Shown here one piece after another: positions 1 through 8,490 of a stretch of DNA of 35,294 bases; the first letter of the stretch is position 1, and each line of letters starts with the position of its first letter. The stretch covers positions 1-35,294 of the forward strand of contig JAHAIU010000012.1 of assembly GCA_018372555.1 (NCBI GenBank), in the 5' to 3' direction. The notes beneath the pieces are model-generated. The model was not told where the DNA came from, did not search any database, and saw nothing but the letters and a program-made list of their open reading frames with translations. The stretch comes from Clostridium sp. (GTDB lineage: Bacteria; Bacillota; Clostridia; Clostridiales; Clostridiaceae). The position numbers and the translations under genes were made by a program.

Positions 1-1289
1 ATCCAAATATACATCAAGAAAATAAGTGCGCCAGAAATTATAATAGTAACATATCCACCATGTATGAATTTAAATAAATTTGCATATAAGAAACTCACTT
101 CAATAATCATAAATATTATAAATACTATTTTTGACATAATTTTTTTATTTTTATTATGACTTAAATACTGACTCAATAATATAGTTGTCATTAACATTGT
201 GATTGTAATAGCTAAACCATATGCAGCTTCCATATTTTCTGATTTTTGAAATTTCAAAACTAATAGTACACATCCGATATAAAGTAAATAATTAACTGCT
301 GGTATATAAATTTTACCTTTATCATCATTTGGATATCTAACTTGAAGTTTCGGGAACATATTTAATTTTATTGCTTCAGAAACAAGAGTAAATGATCCTG
401 TAATTAAAGCTTGACTTGCAATAATTGCCGCAATTGTTGCGATCATTGTTCCTGTAACTACAAACCAGCTTGGCATGATTAAAAAAAATGGATTTGAATC
501 TATTACCTTTCCTTCTCTTAATAGAAGATATGCTCCTTGTCCTAGATAATTCACTACTAAACATACTTTTACAAATACCCATGTATAGTGTATATTCTTC
601 TTTCCACAGTGTCCTAAATCTGAATAGAGAGCTTCTGCTCCAGTTGTACATAAAAATACAGCCCCTAAAATATAAACACTTCTTGGACTAGTAAATAATA
701 GATGTAGCCCATAATAGGGATTTAAAGCTTTTAGTATGCTTGGATATTGCATCAATTGACTGAAGCCAAGTATTAATAACATTAAAAACCAAATTACCAT
801 CATTGGTCCAAAGACTTTTCCAATTACATCTGTACCAAATCTTTGAAGCATAAATAGGACAGTTAATATGCTAATTACAATTATAATTATTCCCTTAGTT
901 TCTATTGGAAAAACAAGAGTTAAACCTTCTATAGCAGATGTTACAGTTACTGGAGGTGTAATCATCCCATCTGCTAATAATGTTGATCCACCAATTACAG
1001 CTGGTACAATTAACCATTTTGCATTTTTTCTAACAAGTGTGTATAAAGAAAATATTCCACCTTCACCTTTATTATCTGCCTCTAAAGTTATCATTACATA
1101 TTTTATAGTAGTTTGTAGTGTTAATGTCCAAAAAACTAAAGATACGCCTCCTAAAATTAGTTCTTTTGACACATAACCATTATTTACTCCTAACATAGAT
1201 TTCATAACATAGAGTGGCGAAGTACCAATATCTCCATATACAATACCTAATGCTACAAGTAACGATGCTACAGTAATTTTTTTGTTCAT
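1..1289 (-). CDS. kup: Kup-family potassium uptake transporter (C-terminus outside window)
   Basis: This gene reads leftward from an ATG at 1289 and stays open to the window edge, giving the first 429 residues of a protein normally well over 600 residues long. The N-terminus carries the Kup signature GDIGTSPLYV at about residues 20-29. It is followed by further family-typical segments such as EADNKGEGGIFSLY and LLADGMITPPVTVTSAIEG and a long run of hydrophobic membrane segments. Kup proteins are H+/K+ symporters of the cytoplasmic membrane. The start has a good ribosome site (AAAGGAGA, about 7 bases upstream). The upstream gap shows no c-di-AMP (ydaO) riboswitch that I can recognise, although K+ transporters often have one. 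Family assignment is firm; the missing cytoplasmic C-terminal domain cannot be judged. Confidence 0.93.
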   Translation of the reverse strand, partial: MNKKITVASLLVALGIVYGDIGTSPLYVMKSMLGVNNGYVSKELILGGVSLVFWTLTLQTTIKYVMITLEADNKGEGGIFSLYTLVRKNAKWLIVPAVIGGSTLLADGMITPPVTVTSAIEGLTLVFPIETKGIIIIVISILTVLFMLQRFGTDVIGKVFGPMMVIWFLMLLILGFSQLMQYPSILKALNPYYGLHLLFTSPRSVYILGAVFLCTTGAEALYSDLGHCGKKNIHYTWVFVKVCLVVNYLGQGAYLLLREGKVIDSNPFFLIMPSWFVVTGTMIATIAAIIASQALITGSFTLVSEAIKLNMFPKLQVRYPNDDKGKIYIPAVNYLLYIGCVLLVLKFQKSENMEAAYGLAITITMLMTTILLSQYLSHNKNKKIMSKIVFIIFMIIEVSFLYANLFKFIHGGYVTIIISGALIFLMYIW

Positions 1290-1483
1290 TTTAATTATCT
1301 CCTTTATTTACTTACCATAAAATAACTTTAATTTTCTCATTATAATCCTAGCTATCTTTAATGTCGACATTAGTTATTCTTAAAAAAGATACTATATTCG
1401 CCTTAATTTTATACAAATTCTAAAATAAGTCTTATTATCTTATATTTATTGCTTTTTTCTAAACAAATTAAATAATCGTTAAA

Positions 1484-1517
1484 TAAAAAAAGAGCTAAGA
1501 AAATCTTAACCCTTTTT
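1484..1517 (-). terminator. Intrinsic terminator of the CDGSH gene
   Basis: An 11-bp stem (1490-1500 pairing with 1504-1514, two G-T wobbles, 3-base loop) lies just past the CDGSH stop. On the minus strand it is followed by a run of seven T. A short T run also follows on the plus strand, so it may work in both directions. Confidence 0.75.
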
Positions 1518-1523
1518 ATAATT

Positions 1524-1721
1524 TTACTTTGCGCGAACTTTGCTTTCAAGGTTTCCTCTATGTGATCCATCACAATAAGGCTTGTTCTTTGATAAGCCGC
1601 ATCTACATAAATGAAGTTCTGAAGTAGTTTCAATAACTTTTCCTTCTCCATCTACTAATTCTAAGTCACCCTTTAAAATAAGGGGTGCATTGTCTAACAC
1701 TTGTACTATTGTCTTTGACAT
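1524..1721 (-). CDS. CDGSH-type iron-sulfur protein (65 aa)
   Basis: A 65-residue protein with a single CDGSH domain in its C-terminal half: CRCGLSKNKPYCDGSH at about residues 39-54. This matches the family pattern C-x-C-x2-(S/T)-x3-P-x-C-D-G-x-x-H, in which three Cys and one His bind a [2Fe-2S] cluster. There is no membrane anchor, so it should be cytoplasmic, unlike mitochondrial mitoNEET. Small bacterial proteins of this kind are thought to handle electron or cluster transfer; the actual partner is unknown. The start is supported by an AAGGAAG ribosome site about 10 bases upstream. The gene stands alone, convergent with nothing and divergent from the aldehyde dehydrogenase at 1958, with a 236-bp AT-rich gap between them. 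Confidence 0.9.
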   Translation of the reverse strand: MSKTIVQVLDNAPLILKGDLELVDGEGKVIETTSELHLCRCGLSKNKPYCDGSHRGNLESKVRAK

Positions 1722-1957
1722 GTTTCCACACTTCCTTTTATTATTTAAAACCTATAAACTTTAATAAAATTAAATTCAATTAAAGTTATAATTATCATAT
1801 CAATACTTATTTTACTACTTCTAGTATTAATTAGTCAATAATAATTATTATTTGTTATTTTAGAGTTATTGTTAAATCATTATCTTATTTGCATATAATT
1901 ACCAACAATAATACAATTATATGTATAAAGATAATAATCATTTAAGGAGGAGAATAT

Positions 1958-3439
1958 ATGAATATTAAAATTCAAGAAAAATACCAATTATATATTGGTG
2001 GTGAATGGAAAGACTCTTCAGATGGTACAACAATAAAGACATATAATCCAGCAAATGGAGAATTACTATCAGAAATTGCTGATGCTACTGAAAAAGATGT
2101 AGATGATGCTGTTAAAGCAGCAAGAAAAGCTTTTGAAACTTGGGGTAAGACAACCCCTGCTGAAAGAGCTATTATATTAAATAAAATTGCAGACATTATA
2201 GATAATAATGCTGAATATTTAGCAACAATTGAAACTATGGACAATGGAAAGCCTATTAGAGAAACTACAGGTGCTGATATTCCTTTAGCAGCTGATCACT
2301 TTAGATATTTTGCTGGAGTTATTCGTGCTGATGAAGGTGTTGCAAGTAATATAGATGAAAATACATTAAATTTAATCTTAAGGGAACCAATTGGAGTCGT
2401 TGGTCAAATTGTTCCTTGGAACTTCCCATTTTTAATGGCTGCTTGGAAACTAGCTCCAGTACTTGCTGCTGGTGATACAAGTGTATTTAAACCATCTAGT
2501 ACAACATCACTAAGTGTATTAGAGTTTATGAAACTAATTCAAGATATAGTTCCAAAAGGTGTAATAAATATAATAACTGGTAGAGGTTCAAAGAGTGGTG
2601 AATATCTACAACATAATGAAGGAATTGATAAATTAGCATTTACAGGTTCTACAGAAGTTGGTAGAGAAATTGGACTATCTGCTGCAAAACGTATAATACC
2701 TGCTACCTTAGAGCTTGGTGGTAAATCAGCTAATATATTCTTTAGTGATGCAGACATGAATATGGCTTTAGAAGGAATTCAATTAGGTATATTATTTAAT
2801 CAAGGTCAAGTTTGTTCCGCAGGATCAAGAATATTTGTTCAAGAGGATTTCTATGATGAATTTATAGAAAAAGCTGTTAATGCTTTTGAAAAAGTTAAAG
2901 TAGGAAATCCATTAGATTCTACTACTCAAATGGGTGCCCAAGTTAGTGAAGCACAACTAAATAAAATCCTTAAATATATAGAAATAGGTAAAAATGAAGG
3001 TGCTAAAGTAATAACAGGTGGGGAAAGATTTGTTGAAGGTGATGCAAGGAATGGTTACTTTATGAAACCTACTTTATTAGTAGATGTAAATAATAACATG
3101 AGAGTTGCTAGAGAAGAAATTTTCGGACCTGTTGGTGTAGTTATTAAATTTAAGACTGAAGATGAAGTTATTGCAATGGCAAACGACAGTAATTATGGAT
3201 TAGGTGGTGGTGTCTTCACACGTGATATAAATCGTGCTATAAGAGTTGCTAAATCTATAAGAACTGGGCGTGTATGGGTTAATACTTATAACTCTTTCCC
3301 TGCTGGTGCAACATTCGGTGGATATAAGGAATCAGGAATAGGTAGAGAAACTCATAAATCTATTTTAGATGCTTACACTCAAAAGAAAAACATTATCGTT
3401 AATTTATCTGAAAAACCTGGTGGAATGTATATTAAATAG
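1958..3439 (+). CDS. NAD(P)-dependent aldehyde dehydrogenase (493 aa)
   Basis: A full-length ALDH-superfamily enzyme that oxidises an aldehyde to the acid with NAD(P)+. The general base sits in LELGGKSANI (Glu252) and the catalytic cysteine in NQGQVCSAGSR (Cys286). They are 34 residues apart, as in the classical enzymes. The cofactor loop FTGSTEVGREIG lies at about 228-239 and EEIFGPV at about 387-393. Ending GGYKESGIGRE...YTQKKNIIVNL is typical of the DhaS/ALDH1-like group rather than of the CoA-acylating AdhE type. The ribosome site AAGGAGG is ideally spaced from the ATG. The substrate cannot be read from sequence. A large compound hairpin follows the stop, and no partner gene is cotranscribed. 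Confidence 0.93.
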   Translation: MNIKIQEKYQLYIGGEWKDSSDGTTIKTYNPANGELLSEIADATEKDVDDAVKAARKAFETWGKTTPAERAIILNKIADIIDNNAEYLATIETMDNGKPIRETTGADIPLAADHFRYFAGVIRADEGVASNIDENTLNLILREPIGVVGQIVPWNFPFLMAAWKLAPVLAAGDTSVFKPSSTTSLSVLEFMKLIQDIVPKGVINIITGRGSKSGEYLQHNEGIDKLAFTGSTEVGREIGLSAAKRIIPATLELGGKSANIFFSDADMNMALEGIQLGILFNQGQVCSAGSRIFVQEDFYDEFIEKAVNAFEKVKVGNPLDSTTQMGAQVSEAQLNKILKYIEIGKNEGAKVITGGERFVEGDARNGYFMKPTLLVDVNNNMRVAREEIFGPVGVVIKFKTEDEVIAMANDSNYGLGGGVFTRDINRAIRVAKSIRTGRVWVNTYNSFPAGATFGGYKESGIGRETHKSILDAYTQKKNIIVNLSEKPGGMYIK

Positions 3440-3479
3440 GCTACGATAGATTGATAATTTTATTCATTCAATTTTATAG

Positions 3480-3546
3480 TGGAGATATATAAGTTACAAT
3501 AGCTTAGGAGCAAGCTATTTAATAAACTTACATGTCTCCATTTTTT
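3480..3546 (+). terminator. Compound hairpin terminator after aldehyde dehydrogenase
   Basis: A 16-bp outer stem (3480-3495 with 3525-3540, two wobble positions) encloses a second perfect 8-bp hairpin (3498-3505 with 3512-3519). The outer stem is followed at once by six T on the plus strand. This terminates the aldehyde dehydrogenase. On the minus strand no T tract follows, so the NERD gene ending at 3545 is less well served by it. Confidence 0.75.
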
Positions 3547-4147
3547 ATGATATATTCTTAATTATTCTTTTTACATGCTTTCGCCTTGCTCTAGAACTTT
3601 GTACATTCCCTCTTTTTAAACTCTTATATATATCTTCTATTTGATCATTTGAAAGCTTTATATTAGATTTATATTTTCTTATAAATTTCTTTAACTTTTT
3701 TACTTGAATAACTGGTGTTTCAGTCTTTAAGCCTTTTAGATTAGATTTATTAGTAAATACTATTAAAGATATATAAATATCTTTTTCTTTTATAAGCTTT
3801 TCTACAGACTTTACATGTCCATAATTTTGCCTTATAGGATTATAAAAATGATTTTTTCTTTTATTTATACTTTGAGTCCAATATTTAGAATACTCTTCTC
3901 CCCTTATTGTTCCACTATAATCTTTAGTTTCAATTACAAAAACACCCTTTTTACCAACTAAGATATGATCAATTTGGCTTGTCCCATTTTCTTTTCTAAT
4001 CATTATATCGTTTAATAATTTATATCCTGATATTTTACTAAGAACTTTTTTAACTTCTTCTTCTCCTAAGTTAATATCTTTAACTTTTCTTTTTTTTAAT
4101 AATACTATAATTAATACTACAACTATTGCTATAATTATTATATTCAT
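3545..4147 (-). CDS. Membrane-anchored NERD-domain (nuclease-related) protein
   Basis: A 200-residue protein with one N-terminal hydrophobic segment (about residues 2-18) followed directly by KKRK, predicting an inner-membrane anchor with a cytoplasmic body. Residues about 28-140 form a NERD domain: GTSQIDHILV supplies the Asp and VFVIETKDYSG the E-x-K of a PD-(D/E)XK-like core. NERD domains are nuclease-related and often fused to kinases, helicases or zinc fingers. Here no such fusion is present; the C-terminus ends in a basic tail (RARRKHVKRI). Whether it cuts nucleic acid is unknown. The ribosome site AGGAGAG sits just upstream of the ATG. It is transcribed alone, convergent with the aldehyde dehydrogenase. 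Confidence 0.82.
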   Translation of the reverse strand: MNIIIIAIVVVLIIVLLKKRKVKDINLGEEEVKKVLSKISGYKLLNDIMIRKENGTSQIDHILVGKKGVFVIETKDYSGTIRGEEYSKYWTQSINKRKNHFYNPIRQNYGHVKSVEKLIKEKDIYISLIVFTNKSNLKGLKTETPVIQVKKLKKFIRKYKSNIKLSNDQIEDIYKSLKRGNVQSSRARRKHVKRIIKNIS

Positions 4148-4517
4148 TTTTCTCTCCTGTCTATAACTTTCGTTATTCTTAAATCTGTCTATTATATTTT
4201 AGTAGTGAAATTATTCTTTGTAAATACTCTTTATTTTAGTTTAATACTTTCATTTTTTTATTTATATTTATACTCATTTACGAGTATTTTACTTAAAAGT
4301 ATATTCTGTCTTTTTATAATTATTATTGGTTCTTTTAATTAAATATGTACTTCCATAACTTTTTTAAATTTTTATAAAATTAAAAGATATCTCAAAGTAA
4401 TATTGAAATATTTTTTTAAAATAAATTTACTTCTTAAATACGAATATTTATTATAAAATTAATAATATAAAGAATAAATTCTATGAAATTTTTCTTTAAT
4501 ATAAGGAGGCAAATTAA
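4148..4517. other. 370-bp AT-rich intergenic region
   Basis: Divergent spacer between the NERD gene and the 59-residue ORF, so it should hold both promoters, but none stands out from the AT background. The only notable structure is a perfect 6-bp inverted repeat ATACTC/GAGTAT with a 6-base spacer at 4270-4287. No ORF with a ribosome site was found apart from the one that starts at 4518. Confidence 0.5.
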
Positions 4518-4697
4518 ATGAGTGATAATAATTCTTCAAACAAAACTGTAATTAATAAAACAATTAATAAAGGAATTACCTTTGGATCATGTTTAGCTAT
4601 AGTCATTTCTTATACAGCTTGGAAGTCGATCCCTTGGGCTATTTTTCACGGATTATTAAGTTGGATATATGTTATTTACTATTGGCTTGTTTATTAG
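4518..4697 (+). CDS. Small membrane protein, 59 aa, unknown function
   Basis: A 59-codon ORF with a strong AAGGAGG ribosome site 8 bases before the ATG. The first 17 residues are polar and Asn/Lys-rich. Residues about 18-59 are hydrophobic and aromatic (GITFGSCLAIVIS, then PWAIFHGLLSWIYVIYYW), suggesting two short membrane segments joined by a loop with Lys-Ser-Ile-Pro. I recognise the general look of small clostridial membrane proteins with a G-x-C-LAIVIS...WAI-HG...WxYVIYY pattern, but know of no assigned function. It precedes a lipoprotein gene by 96 bp with no clear terminator between, so cotranscription is possible. Confidence 0.65.
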   Translation: MSDNNSSNKTVINKTINKGITFGSCLAIVISYTAWKSIPWAIFHGLLSWIYVIYYWLVY

Positions 4698-4793
4698 AAT
4701 AATGTCTAGATATTTCATTGAAAAAATCTTAATTGCCTTTTAGATATTTACTTTACAAGACTTTTATGGTATTTATTGTAAGGGGTGATTTTT

Positions 4794-5543
4794 TTGAAAT
4801 TATTAAAATTAATTTTAGTGGCCACTTTAAGTGTATTTTTAATTGGCTGCAGTAAATACGTTATTAAGGATAAACCTATAGAAAACGATACTTCAATAAA
4901 TAAAATAACAAATGATAATAATGATGATAATGAAAATAAAGATACTCTTAAAAATATCATAGAAGATAAGGATAAAATCGAAATACAAGATAACAGTTTA
5001 GATGTATCCAATTTAGACTTAAGAAACAGCTCAATGTTAAGTAAGTATATAGAAGGAGTCTCCTTAGTTAAAACTTTTTCTGATAACAACTCATTATACT
5101 TAAAATACATAGAACCACTTAAGGATAAAATAGGACGATTTAGAGATATGCCAGAGGTTGTACTCTTAGAAGATTTAAAGTCATCTGGAGCTGAAACTAC
5201 TCAATATTATACAGAGGAAGATGGTCTAAATGTTGATTTAAGCATAAATACATCTGGAAAAGAAGTAATAACTTATTCTGACATATTGTACAAGGCTTCA
5301 ATTGAAAATATAGATACTACTTTTGATTTTAAGACTTCTAAACTTAACGAATTTAGAAATACCTTTGTAGATGTTAATGATTTAGACTATGAAAAAGTAA
5401 ATAGCTATATCAAAGATATGTTATCCAAAAATATAGAAGACAGCATGATTTTCTTTAATAAAATTGATGATAATAGCTATGAAGTTATAACTATAAAAGA
5501 TGGTAACTGCTATTATAGACTTGTATACGATCCTAAATTTTGA
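4794..5543 (+). CDS. Predicted lipoprotein, unknown function
   Basis: A 249-residue exported protein with a lipoprotein signal peptide: KLLK, a hydrophobic core, and the lipobox LIGC with Cys at residue 19. It should be lipidated and held on the outer face of the membrane. An Asn/Asp/Lys-rich linker (about residues 25-65) leads to a C-terminal globular region of about 170 residues that I do not recognise. I place the start at the TTG at 4794. A GTG at 4785 is in frame but lies inside the ribosome site (AGGGGTG, 4781-4787), which is spaced 6 bases from the TTG. The gene is convergent with the kinase at 5622 and shares a hairpin with it. Confidence 0.8.
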   Translation: MKLLKLILVATLSVFLIGCSKYVIKDKPIENDTSINKITNDNNDDNENKDTLKNIIEDKDKIEIQDNSLDVSNLDLRNSSMLSKYIEGVSLVKTFSDNNSLYLKYIEPLKDKIGRFRDMPEVVLLEDLKSSGAETTQYYTEEDGLNVDLSINTSGKEVITYSDILYKASIENIDTTFDFKTSKLNEFRNTFVDVNDLDYEKVNSYIKDMLSKNIEDSMIFFNKIDDNSYEVITIKDGNCYYRLVYDPKF

Positions 5544-5552
5544 TTATTAAAA

Positions 5553-5616
5553 TTAAAAAAGCTTCCAGGTTAACTAATTATGTTTTTTCTTACATAATAA
5601 ATTTAACTGGAAGCTT
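5553..5616 (-). terminator. Hairpin terminator of the LanFEG/TCS operon
   Basis: A 10-bp stem (5559-5568 with 5607-5616), extended past a bulge, encloses a smaller ATTATG/CATAAT hairpin. On the minus strand it ends in a run of six T. It lies immediately past the histidine kinase stop and between convergent genes. Confidence 0.7.
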
Positions 5617-5621
5617 ATTAT

Positions 5622-7016
5622 TTATAAAACTATAGTTATTTTAGTTCCTACCCCTACTTTACTTTCAATATTAATACTACCATTATGATATATAATAATT
5701 TCTTTAGCTATTGCCATGCCAAGCCCTGATCCTTTATAAGAAGAGTTAGAGTTCACACCTTTATAATATCTATCAAATATATATATTAAATCCTCTTCCT
5801 TTACTCCTTGTCCGTTGTCTTCTATTATAATTTTTATCCTACCTTCCTCTTCTAAAAGACTTACATTAACAACAGTACCTTTAGAATTATGCTCTAAAGA
5901 ATTTATTATTATATTATTAATTGCTCTTTTTAAATATTTTTTATCACATAGACTTATTACTTTTTCATTTTCATAATTGAAATTTATTTCTCTATCTGTA
6001 TATTTACTATTATTTAATAAGTCTATTATATTTTCTTGTAATAATATAATAATATTTTCATTCTTCAAATTTATAGGTATAACCTTATTTTTTAATTTAT
6101 AAACTAAGGATAAATCACTTACTAATTCTTGAATATAATTGCTATTATCTAAAATACGACTACTATATTTTTTAGCTTCCTCAATGTCTACTACGTAATC
6201 ATTTCCTTGAATAAGCTCAGCATAACCTTTAATTGAACTTAAAGGGGTCTTTAAATCATGTGTGATATTAGCTATCCACTCTTCTTTTACCTTATCTACT
6301 TCAGTACGCTTTATTTCATTTTCCTTCAATACATTAGATAACTCATTTATATTTTTACTTACTTCTTCAAAAACACCATTTTTAATTGGCTTATTTTTAT
6401 ATAGCCCATTTTTTAAATCATTAATATCATCCACCACTGAAACCATTGGCTTAACTAGATATTTACTTAAAATATAAGCTACAATAGTCATTAATATTAA
6501 AGCAAAAACTATAATGCTTAAATGATATAACATACTTTCATCAGTAAATGTCATTTTATATCTATAAACTTTGTCTATAGGAAAACCTACTAAAAGCATA
6601 TATTCTTCACCTTCATTAACTACTTTATTAGTAGTAATAGTTGTAGGAGCACTACTGCCCCAAGGATCTGTTATAAAATCTACTAATTCATAAGTACTAT
6701 AACTTACAGGTATTTTATCAGGTTTATTAGCCTGATAAACTTCTTTATTTTCTTTATTTAAAACCTGTATCCAAATATTATTATCTATTAATTTATCAAT
6801 ATTTTCATTACTTAATCTTAAATCATTATCTTCTTCTAAATCTTTTACATATTCTAGTGCAAAATCCCTAGTACTAAAGGATAAGTTAAATACCTCCTCA
6901 CCAAAGGAGAAATTCCCCTTATATATCACTATGTTTAAAATAGTATAAACAATCATAGTAATATAAAAAACCATAATCATTGATAAAACATATCTTAATG
7001 TCAATTTAATTTTCAT
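5622..7016 (-). CDS. Sensor histidine kinase of the ABC-transporter operon
   Basis: A 464-residue membrane kinase. Membrane segments lie at about residues 10-32 and 165-187 and enclose an extracellular sensor domain of about 130 residues, followed by a HAMP-like region. The phosphoacceptor is His253 in NITHDLKTPLSS. The ATPase domain has the N box NNIIINSLEH, the G1 box IEDNGQGV, an F box DRYYKG and the G2 box GSGLGMAIAKEI, so it looks fully active. It should phosphorylate the response regulator encoded just upstream. I start it at the ATG at 7016, one base after the regulator's TAA; an in-frame TTG at 7025 overlaps the regulator. Neither has a strong ribosome site, so translational coupling is likely. 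It is the last gene of the operon. Confidence 0.9.
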   Translation of the reverse strand: MKIKLTLRYVLSMIMVFYITMIVYTILNIVIYKGNFSFGEEVFNLSFSTRDFALEYVKDLEEDNDLRLSNENIDKLIDNNIWIQVLNKENKEVYQANKPDKIPVSYSTYELVDFITDPWGSSAPTTITTNKVVNEGEEYMLLVGFPIDKVYRYKMTFTDESMLYHLSIIVFALILMTIVAYILSKYLVKPMVSVVDDINDLKNGLYKNKPIKNGVFEEVSKNINELSNVLKENEIKRTEVDKVKEEWIANITHDLKTPLSSIKGYAELIQGNDYVVDIEEAKKYSSRILDNSNYIQELVSDLSLVYKLKNKVIPINLKNENIIILLQENIIDLLNNSKYTDREINFNYENEKVISLCDKKYLKRAINNIIINSLEHNSKGTVVNVSLLEEEGRIKIIIEDNGQGVKEEDLIYIFDRYYKGVNSNSSYKGSGLGMAIAKEIIIYHNGSINIESKVGVGTKITIVL

Positions 7017-7017
7017 A

Positions 7018-7722
7018 TTAATCAACTAGCTTATAGCCAATCCCCTTTAAAGTTTTTATATGCCTTGGTTCACTTGGATTATCCTCTAGCTTTTCTCTTA
7101 AATGTCTAATATGGACCATTATTGTATTATCATAGCCATCATACTCATATCCCCATATATTTTCACAAAGTGATGTTTTACTAAATACCTTATTTTTATT
7201 TTTCACTAAAAATAGAATTAACGAATATTCCTTTGCTGTTAGTGATAAATTCACCCCATTTTTAATGACTTCACCTGTATCTTCATTTATATAAATATTC
7301 CCAAAACTATATATATTTCTTTTAGGCTCAGTATTTATCATCCCTCTTTTAAGTTGGGATTTAACTCTAAGAACAACTTCCTTAATATTAAAAGGTTTAG
7401 TAACATAGTCATCTCCGCCAGCTTCTAATCCCATAATCTTCTCTTCATCTTCAGATTTTGCTGTTAAAAAAATTATTGGACATAAAGAAAACTTTCTAAT
7501 TCTATCACAGGCTTTATATCCATCTATATCTGGCATATTAACGTCTAGTATTATAATATCTGGATTATTTTCTTTAGCACTTAAAATACCATCTATTCCA
7601 TTATCAGCTTCATAAATATTATTAAAACCCTCTTTTTTAAAAACCTCTTTTAATAAAACTAAAAGTTCTCTTTCGTCATCTATAAGCAATATTTTTTTAT
7701 CTAATATTTCGTTATTATCCAT
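7018..7722 (-). CDS. OmpR-family response regulator
   Basis: A 234-residue regulator with an N-terminal receiver domain (acidic pair DDE at 15-17, phosphoacceptor Asp60 in IIILDVNMPDIDG, Lys109 in VTKPF) and a C-terminal winged-helix domain (about 130-234, ending in HIRHLREKLEDNPSEPRHI and GIGYKLVD). It sits between the ABC genes and the cognate kinase, with a GGAGGG ribosome site 9 bases before the ATG. It is predicted to bind direct repeats ahead of the operon (10195-10236) and so activate its own ABC transporter. In Clostridioides difficile the similarly organised CprABC-CprRK system answers cationic antimicrobial peptides. That parallel is an inference here. Confidence 0.92.
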   Translation of the reverse strand: MDNNEILDKKILLIDDERELLVLLKEVFKKEGFNNIYEADNGIDGILSAKENNPDIIILDVNMPDIDGYKACDRIRKFSLCPIIFLTAKSEDEEKIMGLEAGGDDYVTKPFNIKEVVLRVKSQLKRGMINTEPKRNIYSFGNIYINEDTGEVIKNGVNLSLTAKEYSLILFLVKNKNKVFSKTSLCENIWGYEYDGYDNTIMVHIRHLREKLEDNPSEPRHIKTLKGIGYKLVD

Positions 7723-7770
7723 TGTTGCAATCCCTCCAAACTCTTAGTTATATTTTAACATAATCATATT

Positions 7771-8478
7771 TTACTTAATATCTGATTTAGTAAAATCAAT
7801 GAAATCAATAGTAAACATTATTAATGATAAAATAATAGAAACCATTAAAATAATATATCTTTCTTTATTAGTTATAGCTCCTCCAGAAATCATCATAGAA
7901 TATGTCCATGGTGCATAAATCCAAAACTTACTTTGAGCTATAAAAATATTAGTTATAAGCATTATAACCCCTGTAGTTATTACTGGTATTATACTTATAA
8001 ATCTTCTTCCAGTTATGAAAAGTAAAGTTATTATTGGTAGTGTTGTTATTATAATTTGTAGTGAATATTTTATTGAGTCTAATATAAAATTATTCCCTAA
8101 TATGAATACTAAAATATTTACTGAAACTATATAAGATAAAGTAGTAATAATTAATAAATATAACATAACCTTATATTTAGATAGATAAATACTAGTTTTC
8201 TTAATAGGAAATAACATTAATCCTCTCCAACCATTATTATCATTTTCTACTTTAGTTACCATGCAAGCAACATATATAATATAAAGTGGTAAAAATAAAG
8301 TTATAAATGCCATTGAAGAAAACATATATATACCTTCACTAAGACCTAACTCAGCAATCTTCTCCATTCCCAATACCTTACTAAATGTAAAAATAACTAT
8401 TATTATTGGGAAGATTATACCTAAACTTAATAAGGAACTTCTTTTTAATTTTAATAATTCTACTTTAAATAACTCCAT
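7771..8478 (-). CDS. ABC permease, lantibiotic-immunity (LanG/MutG) type
   Basis: A 235-residue membrane protein with about six predicted segments and the ABC-2 permease layout (MELFKVELLKLKRSS at the N-terminus, then alternating hydrophobic stretches). Together with the permease encoded at 8491 and the ATPase at 9231 it makes a three-part transporter of the LanFEG kind, which expels membrane-active peptides from the lipid bilayer. The start is taken at the ATG at 8478; the in-frame GTG at 8487 lies inside the AAGGAGTG ribosome site. It begins 12 bp after the previous permease and is followed by a 48-bp gap to the response regulator. The specific peptide is unknown. Confidence 0.82.
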   Translation of the reverse strand: MELFKVELLKLKRSSLLSLGIIFPIIIVIFTFSKVLGMEKIAELGLSEGIYMFSSMAFITLFLPLYIIYVACMVTKVENDNNGWRGLMLFPIKKTSIYLSKYKVMLYLLIITTLSYIVSVNILVFILGNNFILDSIKYSLQIIITTLPIITLLFITGRRFISIIPVITTGVIMLITNIFIAQSKFWIYAPWTYSMMISGGAITNKERYIILMVSIILSLIMFTIDFIDFTKSDIK

Positions 8479-8490
8479 ATATATCACTCC

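Noticed and set aside
376..651. 91-codon minus-strand ORF inside the kup region
   Set aside because: It is in another frame of kup, which is continuous here and has the family motifs.
868..1176. 102-codon plus-strand ORF opposite kup
   Set aside because: Antisense shadow of kup with no ribosome site and no recognisable domain.
1290..1480. Possible c-di-AMP riboswitch upstream of kup
   Set aside because: The conserved ydaO core motifs were looked for and not seen.
1786..1800. PerR-like box (TTATAATTATCATAT) between the CDGSH and aldehyde dehydrogenase genes
   Set aside because: It matches 13 of 15 positions of the PerR consensus, but in DNA this AT-rich such matches arise easily by chance and nothing else supports it.
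1837..1852. Perfect 16-bp palindrome made only of A and T
   Set aside because: Low-complexity sequence in an AT-rich spacer; no family consensus fits.
4748..5110. 120-codon minus-strand ORF opposite the lipoprotein
   Set aside because: Antisense to a well-supported lipoprotein with its own ribosome site; composition is that of a shadow frame.
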